Under the pieces are notes generated by a model that worked only from the letters and a program-made list of their open reading frames with translations, was not told where the DNA came from and did not search any database. Positions 46,579-55,651 of a stretch of DNA of 64,000 nucleotides are shown here, piece by piece. The translations under genes and the position numbers were made by a program. The stretch's first letter is position 1. Each line of letters starts with the position of its first letter. The stretch comes from Brevundimonas halotolerans (GTDB lineage Bacteria; Pseudomonadota; Alphaproteobacteria; Caulobacterales; Caulobacteraceae), in contig NZ_QTTA01000020.1 of the NCBI RefSeq assembly GCF_003730275.1, forward strand, positions 62,001-126,000. Reading direction: 5' to 3'.

Positions 46579-47642
46579 CAGAACAGCCGGGGCGCGGGAG
46601 CAAGCGTGAAGGGTCCCAGCCAGGTGCGACCGTCCCGGAACTCCAGCGTCAGGGACACGGGCGCGCGCTCGGCCACGGCGGCGGCACCGGCGGCGGCGGT
46701 GGCCTGGGCCCGGTTCACCACACTGTCCTCGGTGGTGGCCAGACCGGCAAGCGCCGGCGCCGCGCGCTCGGCCCGCACGCTGAGGCTGCCGTTCAGCCGC
46801 CCGTCCTCATCGGCCACCAGCGGCCCGCCGGTCAGCAGGGCGCGGCTGTCGCCGGACTGGAGCTCGACCCGCACATTGGCAAAGCGCCCCCCGGCCTGTG
46901 TCCAGCTATCGAAGACCCCGGCGCGGTCCATGCCGGTCAGGGCCCCGGCGCGTTCGAGCGTCACCTCGGTGCGCACGCTCAGCCGTCCCTCGCCGGTCAG
47001 CCGGTCGACCGGGCCCGCCTCACGGCCCCGGCCCTCGACCATCTGGAACAACACATCCAGATCATCGGCGGCGGGCGCCGGCGCTGCGGCATCCCGGGGC
47101 CGGGCGGTCGCCGGGCGCGCCTCCAGCGTCAGGCGTTCTGCGGCGGAAATCGGGAAGGCCTCGGCCCCCGGCTCGGCTTGGAAGGTCGGTTCGATCAGCT
47201 CCAGCGCCATCTGCGGCCAGGCTTCGGACACATCGCGCACGCTCATGCGGATGGCCTCCGCGTTCACAAAGACCCGGCCCTTGTCGGCGCGCAGCATCGT
47301 CAGGCCGTCCGGGGCGATCACCACCCAGTGCAGCGGGGCATAGGCATTGGCCTCGGCCACCAGTTCGGGTGCGCGGGCCCCGTGGCCCGAGGGTGCGACC
47401 ACCTCGACCGCGCTGAGGGCCAGCCGGGCGCGGAAGGGCCAGCCATCGATCTCGATCTTGCCGTGATTGATCTCCCAGCCCGCCTCGCGCAGGGTCTCGG
47501 CGCGGGCCAGAACTTCCCGCTCGATCCTCTGGGTCAGCACGAACCACCAGCCGGTCCAGGCGACCAGCAGGGCCAGCACCACGATCAGCGGAATGAACAG
47601 GCCCCGGCGGCTGTGGCGACGGGCGGGCATGTCAGCGGTCAT
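46578..47642 (-). CDS. DUF2125 domain protein
   Basis: 354 residues with one N-terminal membrane anchor (about 14-34: LFIPLIVVLALLVAWTGWWF) and a large exported domain of the DUF2125 type (INHGKIEIDGWPFRARLALS, LHWVVIAPDGLTMLRADKGRVFV, SLTLEFRDGRTWLGPF). It resembles AsmA-like periplasmic proteins. Function unknown. Overlaps helicase upstream (4 nt) and the unknown gene downstream. Confidence 0.85.
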   Translation of the reverse strand: MTADMPARRHSRRGLFIPLIVVLALLVAWTGWWFVLTQRIEREVLARAETLREAGWEINHGKIEIDGWPFRARLALSAVEVVAPSGHGARAPELVAEANAYAPLHWVVIAPDGLTMLRADKGRVFVNAEAIRMSVRDVSEAWPQMALELIEPTFQAEPGAEAFPISAAERLTLEARPATARPRDAAAPAPAADDLDVLFQMVEGRGREAGPVDRLTGEGRLSVRTEVTLERAGALTGMDRAGVFDSWTQAGGRFANVRVELQSGDSRALLTGGPLVADEDGRLNGSLSVRAERAAPALAGLATTEDSVVNRAQATAAAGAAAVAERAPVSLTLEFRDGRTWLGPFTLAPAPRLF

Positions 47643-50539
47643 ACAGACGTCCTGTGATCTTCGGGGCCGAGGAACCGGGAAAGGGTGGCGACCGCTTCGG
47701 CCAGTTCCATGCGCTCGACCTCTACACCGGGGGGCAGGCCGCCGAAAAGCCGCGTGGGGCAGGCCGCATCCAGCATCACGAACACCCCCTTGTCGTCGGC
47801 GCGCCGGATCAACCGGCCAAAGGCCTGGGCCATGCGCCCGCGCGCCAGCGCATCGTCATAGGTCCGGCCCCCGCCTGAAGCGTCGGCGCGCGCGAACCGT
47901 TCCCGCCGCGCCCGGTGCAGCAGGTCCGGCCGGGGCCAGGGCACCCGGTCAAATACCAAGAGCCTCAGCGACCGTCCCGGCACATCGACGCCGTCGCGGA
48001 TGGCATCGGTGCCCAGCAGACAGCTGTCGCGCTCGGTCCGGAACACATCGACCAGCGCCCCCACGTCCAGCGGATCGATATGCTGGGCATAGAGCGGCAG
48101 GCCCGCCCGGCCCAGCTCGGGCCCCAGCAGGCCATAGACCGCCTTCAGCCGGCGGATGGCGGTAAACAGGCCCAGCGCCCCGCCGCCCGAGGCCAGGAAC
48201 AGCGCCCGCATGGCCGCCGCCGTCCGGCGCGGATCGTCGCGCGGGACGTCGGTCACCACAATCACCTTCGACTGGCTGGCATAATCAAACGGGCTCTCGA
48301 CCTTCAGCGTCCGCACCGGCGTCTCCAGCCGCCCGGTGGCCGAGCGCAGCCGCGCCAGGTGGAAGGGGTCCTCGCCAAAGTCCGGATCGGTCAGGGTGGC
48401 CGAGGTGACCAGCACCCCGTGCGAGGGGCGGATCACGGTTGCCTCCAGCGGCTGGGTCGGATCAACCCAGTGCCGGCGCAACGATACATCCGACAACCGG
48501 CCAAAGGCGCTCTCGGCCGACAGCCAGTCGACGAAATCGGGATCGCCCCCAAAGTCGCCCCCCCCATCGCCGGACGCCAGATCATTCAGCATGGCCCGCC
48601 ACGACGGCAGGGTCATGCGCGCCCGCCGGTCCAGCCCGCGCAGCGCCCCCTCGATCCGGGCCCGCGCCCCGCCGTCCAGCGTCTCGGCCTCCTCGGTCAG
48701 CACATCCTCGAGGTGACGCGACAGGGCCAGCAGCGGCGCCTCGACCGCGGCCAGCGCCTCGGCGGCCTTGGCGGCTGCCGTGATCAGGTCGGGGATGGCC
48801 GGCCGGGCGGCGCATTCCATGCCCTGATCCTCCGAGCCCCCACGCGGATCGGCCCGCGCGCGCAGCTGGTCCAGCGCCGCGGCCAGAAACACCTCGACCG
48901 GCCCGGTCGGTGCACCCGACTCAGAGCCCCGCAGGATGCGCCCCTGCGCCCCCTCGCCCGGCAGGCGGGTGGCGGCGGCCAGCACATCGCCCAGCGCCTT
49001 TCGTGCTGCGCCATCATCACCGATCAGATCGCCCAGCCGCTGCTCCAGCCCGCGCCCGCGCCGGGCCCGCGTCTCCGGCCCCCGGATCCAGCGGCGCAGC
49101 TCGGCGGCCTCCTGACCGGACAGGCTGGAGGAAAAGGCGCTGTCGGCGGCCTCGAACAGATGGTGGCCCTCGTCGAACACGATCCGCTTCAGGGCGGCGG
49201 TCTCGCTGTCTGTGGTCGGATGGCGGGCGGCGCGCGCCCCGTCAAAGGCGGCCTGCACCATGACCAGCGCATGGTTGGCGATCACCACATCGGCGTGGCG
49301 CGCAGCCCGCACCGTCTTTTCCACGAAGCAGCGGCGATAGTGGGCACAGGCGGCATGGATGCACTCGCCGCGCCGGTCGACCAGATTGGCGGGCGTGGGC
49401 TGATGGGCGGCAGGGCCCGCATACAGCCCCGGCAGCCAGGCCGGAAAATCCCCGCCCGTCATGTCGCCATCGGCACAGGCCCCGGCCCAGCGCGCCGTCA
49501 GGCCCAGCCCCACTACATCGCCCGCGCCCAGTTGCGCCTGCTGCACCATCTCCTGCAGGTTCAGCAGGCAGAGGTAGTTTTCGCGTCCCTTGCGCACCAC
49601 CACCCGCCGCCGCGTCTGCCCCTCATGATCGGGCAGAGCCAGACCCTCGCGCGCGATCTGGCGCTGCAGGGCGCGGGTATAGGTCGAGACCCAGACGGTG
49701 CCGTGGTTGCGCTCGGCCCACAGGGCGGCGGGCGCCAGATAGCCCAGCGTCTTGCCCGTGCCCGTGCCCGCCTCGGCCAGCAGGGCGCGCGGCTGGTCCT
49801 TGTGATCGCGCGGGGAAAAGGCAAAGGCCGCCTCGGCGGCATAGTCGGACTGGGTCGGCCGCGCCTCATCCAGACCCAGCCCCTTCAGCATATGATCCAG
49901 CCGGATGCGGGCGCTCTCGCTGTCGACCGGGTGCGATCCGGCCTCGCCGCGCGGCGCGACCTCCTCCCATTCCGACAGGCGGTTCCAGACGTCCAGCCCC
50001 GTGCCAGGCTCGCGCCGGTCGCGCACGCCCCGGCCCGCCGCCTCCAGCCCGGCCCGCAGCGCCTGATCAATCCGCTCGCCCCAGCTCCAGCCCGCCCGGG
50101 TCAGCGTCCCGTTCAGCGTCAGCGCCGCCTCAAGGTCGGGATAGTCCGCCGCCATGAGCTCGCCCAGTAACCGCCCGGCCACCGCCCGCAGCGCCTCGGC
50201 CTGGGCCACCGCCCCGACCGGCTCGTCCAGCCCCAGCGCAATGGCCAGCCCGGTCGGCGTCGGCGCACAGAACCGCGCCGGCCGCACAAAGACGAACAGC
50301 TCCAGCACATCCAGCAGGTGGGCCACCCGCGCCGGCGCCTCCAGCCCCAGCCGCCGCGCTGTCAGCCCCGCATGGGCGACCAGCACTGGCGTAGGCCCAC
50401 AGAACAGCCCCTCGGCCGCTCCCCGCCCGATCGCCCGCGCCCCCGCCCCATCCGCCACCGCCCCCGCACCCGGCGGAGTCGCCAGCGCTGGCGGCAGGTC
50501 GAGGGTCAGCGACGAAGGAGGAGCAGCGACAAGGGACAC
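47639..50539 (-). CDS. DinG/XPD-like ATP-dependent DNA helicase
   Basis: 966 residues. N-terminal ~225 residues have no recognised domain. Helicase motifs: Walker A EAGTGTGKTL (256-264 region), DEGH box (VFDEGHHLF near residue 450), and a C-terminal motif VI-like GRLIRRADDKG. A C-x4-C-x5-C group (CIHAACAHYRRC) with a Cys further upstream could bind the XPD-type Fe-S cluster. Start GTG 50539; downstream starts are possible, because the upstream 225 residues are unusual. Confidence 0.88.
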   Translation of the reverse strand: MSLVAAPPSSLTLDLPPALATPPGAGAVADGAGARAIGRGAAEGLFCGPTPVLVAHAGLTARRLGLEAPARVAHLLDVLELFVFVRPARFCAPTPTGLAIALGLDEPVGAVAQAEALRAVAGRLLGELMAADYPDLEAALTLNGTLTRAGWSWGERIDQALRAGLEAAGRGVRDRREPGTGLDVWNRLSEWEEVAPRGEAGSHPVDSESARIRLDHMLKGLGLDEARPTQSDYAAEAAFAFSPRDHKDQPRALLAEAGTGTGKTLGYLAPAALWAERNHGTVWVSTYTRALQRQIAREGLALPDHEGQTRRRVVVRKGRENYLCLLNLQEMVQQAQLGAGDVVGLGLTARWAGACADGDMTGGDFPAWLPGLYAGPAAHQPTPANLVDRRGECIHAACAHYRRCFVEKTVRAARHADVVIANHALVMVQAAFDGARAARHPTTDSETAALKRIVFDEGHHLFEAADSAFSSSLSGQEAAELRRWIRGPETRARRGRGLEQRLGDLIGDDGAARKALGDVLAAATRLPGEGAQGRILRGSESGAPTGPVEVFLAAALDQLRARADPRGGSEDQGMECAARPAIPDLITAAAKAAEALAAVEAPLLALSRHLEDVLTEEAETLDGGARARIEGALRGLDRRARMTLPSWRAMLNDLASGDGGGDFGGDPDFVDWLSAESAFGRLSDVSLRRHWVDPTQPLEATVIRPSHGVLVTSATLTDPDFGEDPFHLARLRSATGRLETPVRTLKVESPFDYASQSKVIVVTDVPRDDPRRTAAAMRALFLASGGGALGLFTAIRRLKAVYGLLGPELGRAGLPLYAQHIDPLDVGALVDVFRTERDSCLLGTDAIRDGVDVPGRSLRLLVFDRVPWPRPDLLHRARRERFARADASGGGRTYDDALARGRMAQAFGRLIRRADDKGVFVMLDAACPTRLFGGLPPGVEVERMELAEAVATLSRFLGPEDHRTSV

Positions 50540-50664
50540 GCCCCCTCATACCCGCGCCCGCGCCGAAACGGAACGGGAACGCGGCACAGTTCCCGTCATC
50601 CTTTGGCTCGACCAGAGGATCGATCGTGGCAGGCCGTCCCCGATCCGCCGCCCTGCGAAGCAAA

Positions 50665-50768
50665 TTTCATCACAGAGAACACAGCGAAAGCGAAGACACA
50701 AAGAACACCGCGGCGTGGAGCCCGGCACCACCCCGTCGTGCCTTCTTTGTGGACTTTGTGATGAAACC
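50665..50768. repeat. Inverted repeat with TTCATCAC ends, no gene inside
   Basis: The left arm starts TTTCATCACAGAGAACACAG; the right arm 50741-50768, reverse-complemented, starts GGTTTCATCACAAAGTCCAC. They are diverged copies of the arms around the GxxExxY relic at 37389-37648. The internal 33 nt hold no coding trace. Confidence 0.7.
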
Positions 50769-50978
50769 TTCGGTTTTCACCCCACCCCTCCGCTTCCCCG
50801 GCGCAGGCCGGGGCCCAGAGCAGCAGGCAGGCGGCTTGCATGCCCGTCTGGACCCCGACGTTCGTCGGGGAAACGGATGTCCATACAGCCGCCCCCTCCG
50901 TCACGCCGCTTTGCGGCGCGCCACCTCCCCCATGAGGGGGGAGGAGATGAAAAGGTGCCGCCATCAACCCCGGGCGCC

Positions 50979-51030
50979 CCCTCGCTGTGCCCTCCGTGGC
51001 TTTTCTTCGCTGTGTTCGCTGTGATGAACC
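50979..51030 (-). repeat. Single TTCATCAC-type repeat arm
   Basis: Reverse-complemented it begins GGTTCATCACAGCGAACACA and is closest to the left arm at 50665, so the two could form a larger, 360-nt outer pair. Ends 15 nt before the GST stop codon. Confidence 0.65.
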
Positions 51031-51044
51031 CTGGACCGGCGGCC

Positions 51045-51671
51045 TCACCCCTTCGGCATCAGGGCGTCGTCGATTTCGGTGGCGCGAACGTAAGCCGGAC
51101 GGGCGCGCAGGCGCTCGGCATAGGCGACGAAGGCCGGGCGGTCGGGAATGGTCTTGAACATCAGGCCCCAGTTGATCTGCGAGCCGACATAGATGTCCGC
51201 GGCGCTGAACCGATCGCCCAGAATCCACGGCCCGTCACCCGAGACCGCGCCCTCCAGCGCCTCGATGGCGGCCTCGAAGGTGCCATAGCCCAGCGTGCCG
51301 GCCTTGTCGGCGGGGGGCATCAGGTTCATCGACCTGGCGGTGACGGCGGCCTCCAGCGGTCCGGCGGCAAAGAACATCCAGCGCAGGTAGGTGCCGCGCC
51401 CGGCCTCGCTCGCGCCCGGGGCCAGCCCGGCCTCGGGGAAGCGGTCGGCGAGGAAGGTGCAGATGGCCGCGCATTCGGTGACCACCTCGCCGTCGCAGAC
51501 GATGGCCGGCACCTTGCCCATCGGGTTGAGGGCCAGATATTCGGGCGCCTTCATCGTGGTGCCATAGTCCAGCACCTGGGTGTCATAGGGGCGACCCACC
51601 TCTTCCAGCATCCAGCGCACGATGCGCCCGCGCGACATGGGGTTGGTATAGAAGGTGATTGCGTCGGCCAT
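51045..51671 (-). CDS. Glutathione S-transferase family protein
   Basis: 208 residues: N-terminal thioredoxin-like domain (ITFYTNPMSRGRIVRWMLEEVG; Ser in NPMSRG as likely active residue; NPMGKVPAIV) and the helical C-terminal domain (GDRFSAADIYVGSQI with the N-cap Ser/Asp). Substrate unknown. ATG 51671 with GAGGAC upstream; the extension to 51695 is not needed. Confidence 0.9.
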   Translation of the reverse strand: MADAITFYTNPMSRGRIVRWMLEEVGRPYDTQVLDYGTTMKAPEYLALNPMGKVPAIVCDGEVVTECAAICTFLADRFPEAGLAPGASEAGRGTYLRWMFFAAGPLEAAVTARSMNLMPPADKAGTLGYGTFEAAIEALEGAVSGDGPWILGDRFSAADIYVGSQINWGLMFKTIPDRPAFVAYAERLRARPAYVRATEIDDALMPKG

Positions 51672-51768
51672 GGTGTCCTCCCGGGTTTTCGGCACACTAA
51701 TCCCGGATGATGACGCCCGTCACACAACTGTGGTTTCGCGTAATGGCAAAGTCGGGGATAGTCCGCGC

Positions 51769-52524
51769 ATGACCCGTCCTGACCGGCCCCTGGGCCCTGA
51801 CCGTGTGGCGACCTGGCGGCACCCCTGGCCGGTGCGGCTGACCCATTGGGTCAATGTCATCTGTCTGGTCTTCCTGCTGATGACCGGCCTGCAGATCCTG
51901 AAGGCCCACCCGCATCTCTACTGGGGGCTGGATTCGACCTTTGATGATGCCTGGATCAGCTTTGGCACCATTCCCGGCTGGCTGACCCTGCCCGGCTATC
52001 GCGATCTGGCGGCGGGCCGGAACTGGCATTTCTTCTTTGCCTGGATCTTCGTCGCCAACGGCATGCTCTATCTGCTGTACATCCTGTTCTCGGGGCGGCT
52101 GGCCCGGATGATGGAGCCCAGCCGCGAGGAACTGGCCCACATCCCCGACAGCGTGGTCGAGCACGCGAAGCTCAAGTTTCCCGAGGGCGAGGCCGCCCGC
52201 ACCTATAATGTCATCCAGAAGCTGACCTATCTGGTCGTGCTGCTGATCCTGCTGCCGATGATGCTGGTCACGGGGCTGGGCATGTCGCCGATGATGAATG
52301 CCGCCATCCCCGAGCTGTTGCCGATTCTGGGCGGGCGACAGTCGGCGCGCACCCTGCATTTCATCGCCGCCATGGGCATCACGGCCTTTGCCGTGGTGCA
52401 TGTGTTGCTGGTGTTCCTCAGCGGCCCGCTCAACAATCTCAGGTCCATGGTCACCGGCTGGTATGTGATCCGCACCGAACCCGAACCGTCCGAGGAGACG
52501 TCCGATGACCGTGATCCGTCCTGA
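51769..52524 (+). CDS. Cytochrome b561-type membrane subunit
   Basis: 251 residues with four main membrane helices and four likely haem-ligand histidines: LTHWVN, NWHFFFAW, LHFIAAMG and VVHVLL. It is the di-haem membrane anchor that passes electrons for a periplasmic molybdoenzyme, encoded next door with a 20-nt overlap. Start ATG 51769; the 114-nt extension is unsupported. Confidence 0.88.
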   Translation: MTRPDRPLGPDRVATWRHPWPVRLTHWVNVICLVFLLMTGLQILKAHPHLYWGLDSTFDDAWISFGTIPGWLTLPGYRDLAAGRNWHFFFAWIFVANGMLYLLYILFSGRLARMMEPSREELAHIPDSVVEHAKLKFPEGEAARTYNVIQKLTYLVVLLILLPMMLVTGLGMSPMMNAAIPELLPILGGRQSARTLHFIAAMGITAFAVVHVLLVFLSGPLNNLRSMVTGWYVIRTEPEPSEETSDDRDPS

Positions 52525-53266
52525 TCGCCGTCACCTGCTGCTGGCCGGCGGGGCTCTGGCCCTGTCGGGCTGCGACGGTCTGGTCCGCAATGCCCAGGCC
52601 CAGTGCACGGTCAAAAAGGCCGAGCAGGTGTCAAAGCGCACCCAGCGCGCCCTGGCCCGCGACGCCCTGGCCCCCGAATACGAGGAAAAGGACATCTCCA
52701 AGGACTTCCGCGCCAATGGCTCGGTCGATCCGTCCGCCGCCGAATACCGGGCGCTCAAGGCCAATGATTTCCGGGACTATCAGCTGATCGTCGACGGTCT
52801 GGTCGAGACCCCGCTGGCCCTGTCGCTGGCCGAGCTGCGGGGCCTGCCGTCGCGTACCCAGATCACCAAGCACGACTGCGTCGAGGGCTGGACCTCGATC
52901 GGCAAGTGGAAGGGCGCGCGCCTGTCCGCCGTGCTGAACCGCGCGCGCCTCAAGCCCGAGGCCAAGTTCGTGGTCTTCCACTGCTTCGACGCCCTCGATC
53001 AGACCGAGGACGGCGAGCGCTATTACACCTCGGTCGACATCCGCGAGGCGTATCACGAGCAGACCATCCTTGCGTATGAGATGAACGACGAGATCCTGCC
53101 CATCAAGCACGGCGCGCCCATCCGTCTGCGGCTGGAGCGCCAGCTCGGCTACAAGATGGCCAAATACATCAAGCGCATCGAGGCGGTGGAAAGCTTCGCC
53201 CACATCGGCCGCGGCAAGGGCGGCTATTGGGAAGACCGCGGCTATGAATGGTATGCGGGGATCTAG
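52505..53266 (+). CDS. Sulfite-oxidase-type molybdopterin oxidoreductase
   Basis: 253 residues with the SUOX fold. The molybdenum-ligating cysteine lies in HDCVEGWTSIGKWKG (family motif C-x-EGW). The N-terminus DRRHLLLAGGALALSGC combines a twin-Arg signal and a lipobox, so it is probably a Tat-exported lipoprotein. It overlaps the cytochrome gene by 20 nt and likely forms a two-subunit periplasmic enzyme with it. Resembles MsrP-like reductases, but the substrate is unknown. Confidence 0.88.
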   Translation: MTVIRPDRRHLLLAGGALALSGCDGLVRNAQAQCTVKKAEQVSKRTQRALARDALAPEYEEKDISKDFRANGSVDPSAAEYRALKANDFRDYQLIVDGLVETPLALSLAELRGLPSRTQITKHDCVEGWTSIGKWKGARLSAVLNRARLKPEAKFVVFHCFDALDQTEDGERYYTSVDIREAYHEQTILAYEMNDEILPIKHGAPIRLRLERQLGYKMAKYIKRIEAVESFAHIGRGKGGYWEDRGYEWYAGI

Positions 53267-53267
53267 G

Positions 53268-54437
53268 ATGCGGGGCCTTGTCCTTGCCGGGCTGATCGCT
53301 CTGTGGCCGACCCAACTGCTGGCCCAGACGTCGTCGGACGCGCCGCCCCGGCCACCGCTGTGCGAAGGCGCGATCACGCGACTGGGACCACCCCCTCTCG
53401 CGGCCCCGGACGTTGATCTGTGGCCCGCTTCGACCTTCGCGGCGACCGGGCGGGAGGACGCCGCCCTCGATGACGTCCTGACGCGAGCCTCGGGAGCCAT
53501 GGGGACGGATTCGATGGGGGCCGCCGTGCTGGACGCCGACGGCCTGTGGTCGGGCCGGGCGGGAGCGAACGACGCTCCCCTGTTCTGGTGGGCCAGCGCC
53601 GGCAAGCTGGCGGTAGCCATCGCCGTGCTGCAATTGGTCGAGGAGGGGGCGGTGTCGCTGGACGACCCGGTGTCGCGCTGGGTCGACGGGGTGCCTCTGG
53701 GCGAGCGGATCACCCTCGGCATGCTGCTGGATCATACGTCGGGCCTCTACAGTTCCAACGAGGCCGCGTCAGTGCGGGCCGATCCCCGCTTGCGGACGAT
53801 CGACGAACTGGTCGCGGTGGCGCGCGACGAGGGCAGCCTGTTCTGCCCCGGGCAGGGCTGGCGCTATTCCAACACCAACTACTGGCTGCTGGGCGCGGTG
53901 CTGGAGGCGGTCGAAGGGCAGCCGCTGGACCAGATCCTGACCCGGCGGATCGTCGAGCGGGCCGGCCTGTCCGGTGTGCGGTTCGTGACGCCGGACGATG
54001 CCGTGTCCGATATGCAGTCCCTGCCGCCGCCGGATGCCGCCCGGGGGGAGGGTATGGTCCACCCGGCCTGGGTGGGCGCCGCCGGGCCCATGCTGGCGAC
54101 GCCCGAGGGCGCGGTCAGCCTGTTGCAGGCGGTGCTGACCGGACGTCTGCTGCCGACGGAGCGGGTGCGGAGCATGCTTGACCTGCCCTGGCCCATGTTC
54201 GATCAGCCGATGGCCTATGGTCGGGGCCTGATGCTCTATGAGGTGCCCGAGCCCGGCCGTCCGCTGACCTGGATCGGCCATTCCGGCGGCGCCAGTGGCA
54301 TCAAGGCGGCAATGGTCTGGTCGCCGGTGGATCAGGCCTATGCGGCGGTGGTGCTGACGGGGCCGGGCTCGGCGGAAGCGGCCGCCAACGCCCTGCTACG
54401 CACGCGGAAGCGTCGCCAGAGCCCGGCAGGCACCTAG
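53268..54437 (+). CDS. Exported serine hydrolase (beta-lactamase/AmpC-like family)
   Basis: 389 residues. Signal peptide MRGLVLAGLIALWPTQLLAQ. Active-site blocks of the class C beta-lactamase/DD-peptidase fold: SxxK as SAGK (WWASAGKLAV), YxN as YSN (GWRYSNTNYW) and the third box HSGGASG. Substrate not evident (esterase, peptidase or amidase). ATG 53268 is 1 nt after the molybdoenzyme stop. The stop shares CTAG with nrdB. Confidence 0.88.
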   Translation: MRGLVLAGLIALWPTQLLAQTSSDAPPRPPLCEGAITRLGPPPLAAPDVDLWPASTFAATGREDAALDDVLTRASGAMGTDSMGAAVLDADGLWSGRAGANDAPLFWWASAGKLAVAIAVLQLVEEGAVSLDDPVSRWVDGVPLGERITLGMLLDHTSGLYSSNEAASVRADPRLRTIDELVAVARDEGSLFCPGQGWRYSNTNYWLLGAVLEAVEGQPLDQILTRRIVERAGLSGVRFVTPDDAVSDMQSLPPPDAARGEGMVHPAWVGAAGPMLATPEGAVSLLQAVLTGRLLPTERVRSMLDLPWPMFDQPMAYGRGLMLYEVPEPGRPLTWIGHSGGASGIKAAMVWSPVDQAYAAVVLTGPGSAEAAANALLRTRKRRQSPAGT

Positions 54438-55495
54438 TCCTCGACCGTCTCGTTACGGCGTTTGACCATCAGGTCGAAGCTGTCCCAGACGCCATCGGCG
54501 CCGTGCCAGGCGCCCTTGGTCGCGGCCTTGGAATATTCCGTGGCGCGGGCCTCGAAGAAGTTGGCGTGCTCGACGCCGCTGAGCAGCGACTGCAGCCAGG
54601 GCAGGGGGTTCTCGCGCGAGCCGCCGAACAGCTCCGGCAGCTGCAACTGGCGCAGGCGCCAGTCGGCGATGAAGCGGATGTATTTCTTGATGTCGTCCGG
54701 GGTCATGCCGTGGACCGGCCCCATCTCGAAGGCCAGGTCGATGAACTTGTCCTCCATGTTCACCACGGTCTCGCAGCACTGAAGGATGTCGTCGGCGACC
54801 GACTTGGTGACCGCGCCGGTCTCCTTGTTGAAGGCGTGGTACAGCTTGATGATGCCTTCGCAGTGCAGGCTCTCGTCGCGCACCGACCAGCTGACGATCT
54901 GGCCCATGCCCTTCATCTTGTTCTGGCGCGGGAAGTTCATCAGCATGGCGAAGCTGGCGAACAGCTGCAGCCCCTCGGAGAAGCCGCCGAACATGGCGAG
55001 CGTCCGGGCGACGTCGGCGTCGGTCTCGACCCCGAACTGACCCATATAGTCGTGCTTGTCCCGCATGGCCTCATATTCCATGAAGGCGCCGAACTCGCTC
55101 TCGGGCATGCCGATGGTCTCGAGCAGCAGGGCGTAGGCCGCGATATGGATCGTCTCCATATTGGCGAAGCTGGCCAGCATCATCTTGACCTCGGTCGGTT
55201 TGAACACCCGACCGTACTTCTCCATGTAATTGTCCTGCACCTCGATGTCCGCTTGGGTGAAGAAGCGGAAGATCTGGGTCAGCAGATTGCGCTCGGCACT
55301 GGTCAGATTGGCCGCCCAGTCCTTGCAGTCCTCGCCCAGCGGCACCTCTTCGGGCATCCAGTGGACCTGCTGCTGCTTCTTCCACATGTCGAAGGCCCAC
55401 GGATAGCGGAACGGCTTGTAGGCCGCCGAGGGCGTCAACAGGCCGGGCAGGCTGCCGGCAGGCTTGGCGGGCGTGATCGGGCTGTGGGCGTTCAT
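54434..55495 (-). CDS. nrdB: Ribonucleotide reductase class I beta subunit
   Basis: 353 residues. Di-iron ligand blocks: QADIEVQDNYMEKYG, NMETIHIAAY (with the likely radical Tyr), and SVRDESLHCEG. It supplies the radical for NrdA. No N-terminal ATP-cone. Start ATG 55495; the open frame to 55570 has no need. A NrdR-like box lies at 55611-55626. It is separated from nrdA by a GDT1 gene and lies on the opposite strand. Confidence 0.95.
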   Translation of the reverse strand: MNAHSPITPAKPAGSLPGLLTPSAAYKPFRYPWAFDMWKKQQQVHWMPEEVPLGEDCKDWAANLTSAERNLLTQIFRFFTQADIEVQDNYMEKYGRVFKPTEVKMMLASFANMETIHIAAYALLLETIGMPESEFGAFMEYEAMRDKHDYMGQFGVETDADVARTLAMFGGFSEGLQLFASFAMLMNFPRQNKMKGMGQIVSWSVRDESLHCEGIIKLYHAFNKETGAVTKSVADDILQCCETVVNMEDKFIDLAFEMGPVHGMTPDDIKKYIRFIADWRLRQLQLPELFGGSRENPLPWLQSLLSGVEHANFFEARATEYSKAATKGAWHGADGVWDSFDLMVKRRNETVED

Positions 55496-55610
55496 GCGCG
55501 TCTCGTGAACTGAAGGGATCATTGCTGCAGGGCGAGCCCGCACCATGCGCGGACAGACGCGGCCTGCCAAGGGGCTCCGGCGCTGGATGTTGTGATTGTG
55601 ATCGCGGCGA

Positions 55611-55626
55611 CCCCCAAATCTTGTGG
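55611..55626. promoter_or_regulatory. Candidate NrdR box upstream of nrdB
   Basis: CCCCCAAATCTTGTGG, 12 of 16 matches to the candidate before nrdA. It lies about 115 nt upstream of the nrdB ATG. Single box only; NrdR usually uses two, so this is tentative. Confidence 0.35.
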
Positions 55627-55651
55627 TTAATCGCCGCAGGCTGGGGATGGA

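Larger units (their letters stand above)
50540..51044. other. Repeat-filled intergenic region
   Basis: No credible gene. It contains a CGTCATCC-type palindrome at 50594-50626, an inverted repeat 50665-50768 whose arms end in TTCATCAC, a CCCCCTCC/GGGGGAGG palindrome at 50889-50947 and a further TTCATCAC arm at 50979-51030. Open frames over the arms translate to His/Lys-rich strings typical of such repeats. Promoter of the helicase should lie near 50540-50590. Confidence 0.65.

Noticed and set aside
47915..50170. 751-codon plus-strand frame opposite the helicase
   Set aside because: Antisense shadow of the DinG-like gene with no ribosome site and no domain.
50596..51228. 210-codon minus-strand frame across the repeat region
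   Set aside because: Spans repeat arms, giving a FHHKVHKEG-like translation, and runs into the GST gene in the wrong frame.
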